Source of the DNA: Roseivivax sp. THAF197b
GTDB taxonomy: Bacteria > Pseudomonadota > Alphaproteobacteria > Rhodobacterales > Rhodobacteraceae
Length of the DNA stretch: 64,000 bases
Direction of reading: 5' to 3'
Assembly: GCF_009363255.1 (NCBI RefSeq)
Contig: NZ_CP045318.1
Coordinates: forward strand, 720,001 to 784,000
This document shows, piece by piece, positions 58,751 to 64,000 of this stretch. The notes under the pieces are model-generated. The model saw only the letters and a list, made by a program, of their open reading frames with translations. It searched no databases and was not told the origin of the DNA. A program made the translations under genes and the position numbers. The number at the start of each line of letters is the position of its first letter. Position 1 is the first letter of the stretch.

Positions 58751-59628
58751 GCCGCGGCCTTCCGCTGCGCTTCACCGGCCAGCGTGGCCTGTCCGCGGGT
58801 AAGCCGCGCCATGATCCGGGCAAGCACGATCTCGGAAACGCGGGTGAACGCCAGATAGAAGATCAGAAGCGCAAGGAAGTACCACATGCGCCAGTCGCCA
58901 TGGGGGTAATCGGTGAAGCGCGGTGTCTTGGCCGATCCCAGCTCGCGCGCCCAGTAGACGATATCCTCGATCCCGAGCAGGAACAGCAGGGGCGTGGCCT
59001 TGATCAGCACCATCCAGAGGTTCGACAGGCCCGGCAGCGCAAAGACCCACATCTGCGGCACGAGGATGCGCCAGAAGGTCTGGCGCTGCGACAGGCCGTA
59101 GGCCTCTGCGGTCTCGATCTGGGCGCGGGGCACGGCGCGCATGGCGCCGTAAAGCACGTTGGCGGCGAACGCGCCGAAGACGATGGCGAAGGTCAGCACC
59201 GCGACGAAGAAGCTGTAGGTTTCATGCACCCATTGCGGCGCGGTGCCCAAGGGCAACTTGGCCTCGGCGCAGACGATGAAATCCGATCCCTGGCGGATGG
59301 GTTCCGACCAGTCGGGGCATTTCCACTGGTGGCGCAGCCATTCGAAGCCCTGGTCGAGCGCGATCACGAAGAACAGGAAGAAGGCGATATCCGGCACGCC
59401 GCGCACCACGGCGATGTAGCCCTTGCCCAGCCATTGCAGCGGCAGGAAGCGCGACCGCGCGGCAGAGGCGCCGCCAAAGCCGAAGAGAAGGGCAGTGGGC
59501 GCGGTGATCGCAAGCAGAAGAAGCACGGTCCCGACCGAGATATAGAGCGACAGGTGCTTGCCCGTCGTCAGGTAGCACATCAGCCAGGAAAGGCCGGAAA
59601 GCTGGCTCGGATCGGCGCAGGAAAGCAT
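58747..59628 (-). CDS. Polar amino-acid-type ABC transporter permease
   Basis: A 293-residue permease of the HisQ/ArtQ type, with an extra cytoplasmic or periplasmic insert of about 50 residues (EWLRHQWKCPDWSEPIRQGSDFIVCAEAKLPLGTAPQW) between segments, as in opine and some polar amino-acid systems. The EAA loop is ETAEAYGLSQRQTFWRILVPQMWVFALPGLSNLWMVLIKATPLL. It overlaps its partner (ATGA). Confidence 0.88.
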   Translation of the reverse strand: MLSCADPSQLSGLSWLMCYLTTGKHLSLYISVGTVLLLLAITAPTALLFGFGGASAARSRFLPLQWLGKGYIAVVRGVPDIAFFLFFVIALDQGFEWLRHQWKCPDWSEPIRQGSDFIVCAEAKLPLGTAPQWVHETYSFFVAVLTFAIVFGAFAANVLYGAMRAVPRAQIETAEAYGLSQRQTFWRILVPQMWVFALPGLSNLWMVLIKATPLLFLLGIEDIVYWARELGSAKTPRFTDYPHGDWRMWYFLALLIFYLAFTRVSEIVLARIMARLTRGQATLAGEAQRKAAA

Positions 59629-59716
59629 GGGCGTCCCGGTTCAGGTCGAGTGAAGACTATTGGGAAGGACGTCAAACGGGAAGGGGCCACGCGGGCCCCT
59701 TCCGGGTCGGGCAGGA

Positions 59717-60445
59717 TCAGAAGCGGGGGCTGTCTTCGCCCAGCCACTTCACGATCAGCTCGTTCAGCGTGCCGTCATCCTTCATGGACTGGATCGCGGC
59801 GTCGAAGGCTTCGCGCATCTCCGGATCGCTTTCGCGGAAGGCCATGCCGATGCCGCCGCCCAGCGGGACGTCGTCGCCCACGAAGACCATCTCTGCATTT
59901 TCCTCAACGAGCGGGATCAGGAAGTCCTTGTCGGCCATGACCGCGTCCGCCTCGCCGGACATGACGGCGGCAATGGTCTCGTCCGGGGTGGGGTATTCGA
60001 GCAGGGTCGCGCCGGTTTCGGCCACATGCGCGGCCTGGATCGTGCCGGTCTGTGCCGCGACGACGCCGCCTTCGAGATCGGCATCCTCGGACATCGCAGC
60101 AAAGGCCGAGGGCGAGGGGGGCGTGTAGTTCTGGGTGAAGTCCACAACCTCGTCACGCTCGTCGGTGATCGACATGCCCGCGATGATCGCGTCGTAATTG
60201 CCCGAGACCAGGTTCGGAATGATCGAATCCCAGTCGTTGGTGACCCATTCGCAGGTCATCTCGGCGCGCGTGCAAAGCTCGTCGCCCAGCTCGCGCTCAA
60301 AGCCCGCAACTTCGCCTGCATCGTCGAGGTAGTTGTACGGAGGGTAGGCGCCCTCGGTGCCCAGGCGGACCACGGAATGCTCGGCCGCGAATGCGGTCGA
60401 GGCGGTCATGGCCAGAATGGCGGTGCCCAGCATTGCTTTCTTCAT
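59717..60445 (-). CDS. Periplasmic amino-acid-type binding protein
   Basis: A 242-residue protein. Signal peptide MKKAMLGTAILAMTASTAFA, cleaved before AEHSVVRLG. The type II binding fold shows VRLGTEGAYPPYNYLDDAGEVAGFERELGDELCTRAEMTCEWVTNDWDSIIPNLVSGNYDAIIAGMSITDERDEVVDFTQNY, the SBP_bac_3 family. This group carries lysine-arginine-ornithine, opines or putrescine-like amines. Two conserved Cys may form a disulfide. ATG at 60445 follows GGGAGAGAAAAG. Confidence 0.9.
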   Translation of the reverse strand: MKKAMLGTAILAMTASTAFAAEHSVVRLGTEGAYPPYNYLDDAGEVAGFERELGDELCTRAEMTCEWVTNDWDSIIPNLVSGNYDAIIAGMSITDERDEVVDFTQNYTPPSPSAFAAMSEDADLEGGVVAAQTGTIQAAHVAETGATLLEYPTPDETIAAVMSGEADAVMADKDFLIPLVEENAEMVFVGDDVPLGGGIGMAFRESDPEMREAFDAAIQSMKDDGTLNELIVKWLGEDSPRF

Positions 60446-60493
60446 GTCTTTTCTCTCCCTGAGGTTGGACATCGGTGTTTCGGCTCGGCGCGT

Positions 60494-61270
60494 TCAGTCC
60501 GCCATTGTGGAGCTGAGAAAGCCCCGGAGCCGTTCGGATTTCGGAGCGCCGAACAGCGTCTCCGGAGAGCCTTCTTCTTCGATCAGGCCCTGATGCAGGA
60601 ACACGACGTGGCTTGAGACGTCGCGTGCCATCTTCATGTCATGCGTCACGATCAGCATGGTCCGGCCTTCGCGGGCGAGATCCTTGATCACACGCACGAC
60701 CTCTTGTTCGAGCTCGGGATCGAGGGCCGAGGTCGGCTCGTCGAACAACAGCGCTTCGGGCTCCATGCAGAGCGCGCGCGCGATCGCCGCCCGTTGCTGC
60801 TGACCGCCTGAAAGCTGCGCCGGGTAATTGTCGGCCTTGTCGCCGATGCCCACCTTGTCGAGATATCCCCGCGCGGCCTGCTCGACCTCGGCGCGGTCGC
60901 GGCCCAGAACGGTAAGGGGCGCTTCCATGACGTTCTGAAGGATCGTCATGTGCGCCCAGAGATTGAACTGCTGGAACACCATCGACAGGTTCGTGCGGAT
61001 GCGCAGAACCTGTTTTGGATCGGCGGGTCGGCGATTGTGGCCCGCGCCCTTCCATTTGACGGGCTCGCCCTTGAACAGGATGTCGCCCTGCTGGCTGTCT
61101 TCGAGGAGATTGGCGCAGCGCAGGATGGTCGACTTGCCGGAGCCGGACGATCCGATCAGCGAGACCACGTCGCCGCGCGCCGCACTGAAGCTGACACCCT
61201 TGATCACCTCAAGCGCGCCATAGGCTTTGTGCAGATCGCGGATTTCCAGGACGGTCGTCTCGTTGGTCAA
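60494..61270 (-). CDS. Amino-acid-type ABC transporter ATPase
   Basis: A 258-residue ATPase, HisP/GlnQ class. Walker A is LIGSSGSGKSTILRC, the signature LSGGQQQRAAIARALCMEPEALLFDEPTSALDPE contains Walker B, and the switch His is in MLIVTHDMKMARDV. It starts with a TTG at 61270, since no ATG lies near. First gene of the four-gene transporter unit that leads into the putrescine-type catabolic genes. Confidence 0.92.
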   Translation of the reverse strand: MTNETTVLEIRDLHKAYGALEVIKGVSFSAARGDVVSLIGSSGSGKSTILRCANLLEDSQQGDILFKGEPVKWKGAGHNRRPADPKQVLRIRTNLSMVFQQFNLWAHMTILQNVMEAPLTVLGRDRAEVEQAARGYLDKVGIGDKADNYPAQLSGGQQQRAAIARALCMEPEALLFDEPTSALDPELEQEVVRVIKDLAREGRTMLIVTHDMKMARDVSSHVVFLHQGLIEEEGSPETLFGAPKSERLRGFLSSTMAD

Positions 61271-61402
61271 GGCGCACTCTCTTTTGCGGACGGTCTCTCT
61301 CCGACTTGCGAAAATGAGAGTATTCGCGGGGCATTTGCAACGCGAAAGCCCATAAAACGGGCAGATTCGCCGCGAATAACCCTGCGTCAGGTCGTGATCT
61401 GC

Positions 61403-61846
61403 TCAGGAATCCTGCGATGCGACGCGCTGGCGGGCCCGGGCGCTGTCCTGGTCGCTGATGCCGAGGAAGTTCGTCACGAGCCGCAGGAGCGAATCTTCCG
61501 CGGGATCCCGGTCGCCATCGGCAAGGGCCACGGCCCAGAGCGCCTCGGCCACCGCGATGCGATGCTCGTAATCCACGGCGTCCTTGATCGCGCGGGTGAA
61601 CCGGACCGTATCTGGCGCTTCAGCCTCCAGCGCTTCGCCATCCTGCCTGAGGGCGGTCGCGTCGCTTGCGGACAGATCGTACCGGGTCGCGAGGATGCGG
61701 TCGATGCGCGCAAGCTCGTTTTGGTCGGCATGGCCATCGGCGCGCGCCACGCGCACCATGAGAGCCGCGAGTGCCAGGCGCGCATCGGCATCGGGCAGCG
61801 GAGCGGGCGTCGGCGAGGTCAGCCGGTCTAGGAAATCTTTGAACAT
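61403..61846 (-). CDS. TerB family protein (tellurite-resistance fold)
   Basis: A 147-residue helical protein of the TerB type: ADARLALAALMVRVARADGHADQNELARIDRILATRYDLSASDATALRQDGEALEAEAPDTVRFTRAIKDAVDYEHRIAVAEALWAVALADGDRDPAEDSLLRLVTNFLGISD. The paired acidic loops DGHADQNE and DGDRDPAEDS, typical of the metal-binding TerB fold, are intact. Function unclear; no other ter genes are nearby. A divergent TerB-type gene follows upstream on the same strand. Confidence 0.85.
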   Translation of the reverse strand: MFKDFLDRLTSPTPAPLPDADARLALAALMVRVARADGHADQNELARIDRILATRYDLSASDATALRQDGEALEAEAPDTVRFTRAIKDAVDYEHRIAVAEALWAVALADGDRDPAEDSLLRLVTNFLGISDQDSARARQRVASQDS

Positions 61847-61884
61847 GATTGCCAGATAAACGCTCGGGCGGCGCTGTCAAAGGG

Positions 61885-62301
61885 CTAGTTCACACGATAC
61901 TCGCCGCCGCGCTGTCCGGGCAGGCCGAACCGGGCGGACAAGGTCCGCTCCAGCCGTGATGCATCGGGGTGCCGCCCGCGCAGCTCGGCGGACATGCAAT
62001 CGGCAAGCAGGCGACGTTCGTTTTCGGGCACGTGGCAGCTTACGAGCTGGGCCAGTTCCTCGCCGGAGCGGACGGCGCGAGCCAAGGCTTCGCAGGTGGC
62101 GCGCATTTCCGAGGCCTCCGCGCGGGTAAGATCGAACCGGCGTGCGAGGATGCGGTCAAGCTCCGGCGGCCCGATCAGCGCATCGGGCAGGTCGCGATTG
62201 GCCGCGTGCACGGCAAGCGTCGCCAGCGCGAGCGGCGTATCGGCAGGGTCAAGCCAGCCGGCATGCGGCGCGTTGATCCACATCAGCAGACGCTTTGACA
62301 T
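61885..62301 (-). CDS. TerB-like protein with lost acidic loops
   Basis: A 138-residue helical protein (MSKRLLMWINAPHAGWLDPADTPLALATLAVHAANRDLPDALIGPPELDRILARRFDLTRAEASEMRATCEALARAV) that lines up with the neighbouring TerB protein in its helices. Where that one has an Asp-rich loop it has NRDLPDALIGPPEL, and the second acidic loop is also weak. It is probably a degenerate paralogue. GGGAGGG precedes the ATG at 62301. Same operon as the TerB gene, 38 bp apart. Confidence 0.6.
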   Translation of the reverse strand: MSKRLLMWINAPHAGWLDPADTPLALATLAVHAANRDLPDALIGPPELDRILARRFDLTRAEASEMRATCEALARAVRSGEELAQLVSCHVPENERRLLADCMSAELRGRHPDASRLERTLSARFGLPGQRGGEYRVN

Positions 62302-62447
62302 CCTGACCCTCCCGCCGTGGTGGCCCGGCCATATGATGACGAGGCCGTGCATGTCATAGAGCGACGCAAACGCGCCGCAATCCGCTCAGCTTGTCCGAGG
62401 GCGGGGTACTTGTCCATCAAGTTTACGCAAAGGCGGTGTTGCGTCAG

Positions 62448-63209
62448 TCAGCGCTCGATGAGGGTGGCGATGTCCCGGGCTGCCTCGGCAAGACCCCAGG
62501 GCGGGTTGACCACGAACAGGCCCGAGCCGGTCATGCCGTGCCCCGCGCGGGCCGGGGGGAAGCGCACCTCGGAGGTCAGCGCGTCCGGAAACTGCGCGTT
62601 CAGAGCCTTCAGCATCGGCCTGTGCCGGGCGTCATGCAGGATCGGGTACCACAGCGCCAGAACGCCCACATTCCAGGCGCGGGCGAGCTTGGCGAAGTGG
62701 CGCGGGATCGCTGCGTAATCCTCCTTCACCTCGTAGGAGGGATCGCAGAGCAGAAGCCCCCGGCGCGGCTCCGGCGGGGCAAGGCTGTGGGCGAGAGCAA
62801 AGCCGTCCTGGCGGTAGGTCTGCGCCCGCGTGACCGCCCGCGACAGCGCGGCATGTTCGGCCGGATGCAGCTCAGCGAGGTGCAGCGCGTCCTTTTCGCG
62901 CAGGAGCGTCTCCGCAATCAGGGGAGAACCCGGATAGGACCGCGGGCCTTGCTGCGCGCGCACCGCCTCCAGTGCACGGGCCAGTGGATGCGCCTCGGGC
63001 AGGGCGATGCGATCCACCCCTGCCGCGGCCTCCCCGGTCTTCCGCGCCTCGGCGCTGTCCAGATCGTAAAGACCCCGGCCCGCATGCGTCTCGATATAGC
63101 TGAGCGGTTTGTCCTTCAGCGTCAGGTAGTCGAGCATCACCGCCAGAAGCCCGTGCTTGTGCAGATCGGCGGCATTCCCGGCGTGATAGGCGTGTTGGTA
63201 GGACAGCAT
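62448..63209 (-). CDS. rlmJ: 23S rRNA A2030 N6-methyltransferase
   Basis: A 253-residue enzyme that methylates A2030 of 23S rRNA. It starts MLSYQHAYHAGNAADLHKHGLLAVMLDYLT, the characteristic RlmJ opening, has YIETHAGRGLYDLDSAEARKTGE for SAM binding, and the catalytic DPSYEVKEDYAAI (a D-P-x-Y type motif). ATG at 63209 lies shortly after the DUF2306 gene stop region. Single gene. Confidence 0.93.
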   Translation of the reverse strand: MLSYQHAYHAGNAADLHKHGLLAVMLDYLTLKDKPLSYIETHAGRGLYDLDSAEARKTGEAAAGVDRIALPEAHPLARALEAVRAQQGPRSYPGSPLIAETLLREKDALHLAELHPAEHAALSRAVTRAQTYRQDGFALAHSLAPPEPRRGLLLCDPSYEVKEDYAAIPRHFAKLARAWNVGVLALWYPILHDARHRPMLKALNAQFPDALTSEVRFPPARAGHGMTGSGLFVVNPPWGLAEAARDIATLIER

Positions 63210-63218
63210 GGCCGGGCT

Positions 63219-63875
63219 TTAGGCGCTGCGGACGGGGCGCGCAAGGCGGCGTTCGCGGGCGAGGTAGAGCTCCAGCAGGCCAAGGAAGGGCAGGTAGAAG
63301 CCCACGAACATGAACTGGTCGAAAAGGCCGGTGAATTGCTCGTTCGACGCCACGCCCCCCGTCGCCCAATACCACAGCCCGTAGATCAGCCGGTAAAGGA
63401 ACGAGCCGACCGCCAGCACCGTCAGCCGCAGCGCCCAGGCGCGGTGGCGCACGCGCGCCTTGTCGATGGCGTGATAGGTGGTGTTGGCCGCGGCGATCAG
63501 GATCAGCACGCCGTAAAGCGCGAAACCCGCCGACATGAGCGGGCCGCCGATCGTGCCGCGGAGCGCGATGTAGAGGAGCCCGCCCGCGCCGGTGAGCGTG
63601 GCGGCGACGAGGAGCGTGTAGCCGAGCTTGCGGTGGAACTGTGGGTATTTCGCCCGGATGCCGGGGATGAGTTGCAGGGGCGCCAGTGCGGTGATGAGCG
63701 CGCCCGCGATCATGTGGGTGAAGATGGCGAGGTTGGGGGCGAGATAGGTGTAGAGGCGGCTTTCGCTTGAGAGGTCAGTGGTCAGGCCGCGCAGGCCGAA
63801 CGCGCCGGAATAGAGCGCGAAGGGCGCGGCAATGAGCGCGAGGAAGAGAGCGGCGAGGGTTCCGAGGCGGGGCAT
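63219..63875 (-). CDS. DUF2306 family membrane protein
   Basis: A 218-residue membrane protein with about six segments (LAALFLALIAAPFALYSGAFG, FTHMIAGALITALAPLQLIPGIRAKYPQFHRKLGYTLLVAATL, and others). The FTHMIAGALITALAPLQL and RKYP/HRKLGY pattern with His residues in the membrane is the DUF2306 signature. Function not known. It is the last gene in the window on this strand and lies 9 bp ahead of rlmJ. Confidence 0.78.
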   Translation of the reverse strand: MPRLGTLAALFLALIAAPFALYSGAFGLRGLTTDLSSESRLYTYLAPNLAIFTHMIAGALITALAPLQLIPGIRAKYPQFHRKLGYTLLVAATLTGAGGLLYIALRGTIGGPLMSAGFALYGVLILIAAANTTYHAIDKARVRHRAWALRLTVLAVGSFLYRLIYGLWYWATGGVASNEQFTGLFDQFMFVGFYLPFLGLLELYLARERRLARPVRSA

Positions 63876-63896
63876 GTGAGAGATGTGGGGCGGCGT

Positions 63897-63914
63897 GGTG
63901 GGTTTTCACCCACC
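63897..63914. repeat. Short palindromic repeat unit
   Basis: GGTGGG-TTTTCA-CCCACC hairpin followed by CTACAT. The sequence is of a kind often repeated between Rhodobacteraceae genes, but only one copy is in this window. Confidence 0.4.
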
Positions 63915-64000
63915 CTACATGGGGCGCGCGCGATGTCATCCTCGGGCATGATCCGAGGAACTCGCGGCCGCCCGCTCTCGTCCCCGTCATCGTCGGGCGC

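Noticed and set aside
1..64000. CRISPR array, prophage, insertion sequence or integrative element
   Set aside because: No regular direct repeats, cas genes, integrase, transposase or phage genes were found. tRNA-Lys and tRNA-His are not followed by an attachment-site duplication that I could see.

Overview
The window is a dense, GC-rich piece of an alphaproteobacterial chromosome, most like the Rhodobacteraceae (Roseobacter group). Supporting signs are GcrA, RpoH of the RpoHI type, phosphatidylcholine synthase, a tRNA-His without G-1 and with A73, the Hsp20/DUF1150 pair, DUF6324 and DUF6476 proteins, the Paracoccus-type PHA gene order phaZ<>phaC-phaP-phaR, and a LexA box of the form GTTC-N7-GTTC. 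No phage, transposase, integrase or CRISPR array was found. Most of it is core genome with a few catabolic clusters.

Layout. 1-9.7 kb: purE end, DUF465, heat-shock hsp20-DUF1150, a sulfate adenylyltransferase/APS kinase preceded in frame by a winged-helix domain, trxB and a divergent Lrp-type regulator, a Hint-domain protein, and the overlapping operon lgt-methyltransferase-pgeF. 9.7-12.2 kb: ubiK, a VIT/CCC1 protein, a DksA-like zinc-finger protein next to an FNR-type box, and an ACR3 arsenite carrier. 12.3-21.3 kb: a catabolic and uptake cluster (LivK, LivH, a single-chain LivM-LivG-LivF, a cytosine-deaminase-like amidohydrolase, an amidase, two NTF2-like proteins, a GntR regulator). 21.5-33 kb: tRNA-Lys, dapF-mtaB, pcs, an ABC-2 permease, gcrA, DUF1007-NicO, rimO, tdk, a FabH-like synthase, a tRNA-binding protein with proC, and a YHS protein. 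33-37 kb: YbjN and ribBA-ribH-nusB, then a possible structured RNA at about 37.05-37.2 kb. 37-46.7 kb: a VOC/ClpP-like/membrane coiled-coil operon, LexA-controlled mmcB, tRNA-His, a YeiH carrier, rluD facing DUF6476 with overlapping start codons, rpoH with a sigma-32-type promoter, a universal stress protein and an oxidoreductase. 46.7-51.5 kb: the polyhydroxyalkanoate locus with PhaR sites. 51.5-61.3 kb: a DegT aminotransferase and a putrescine/gamma-glutamyl catabolism cluster with its own amino-acid-type ABC transporter. 61.4-64 kb: two TerB-type proteins, rlmJ and a DUF2306 membrane protein.

The strongest unusual points are: the in-frame fusion of a MarR/EPS-type winged helix to a bifunctional PAPS-forming enzyme, with a perfect 20-bp palindrome just upstream of its start; the amidohydrolase cluster whose central enzyme lacks two catalytic acids of its relatives; a candidate structured RNA between convergent genes; divergent genes whose start codons share bases; and readable regulatory circuits (RpoH, LexA, PhaR, FNR-type). 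Product names rest on sequence recognition by eye; no searches or folding programs were run.
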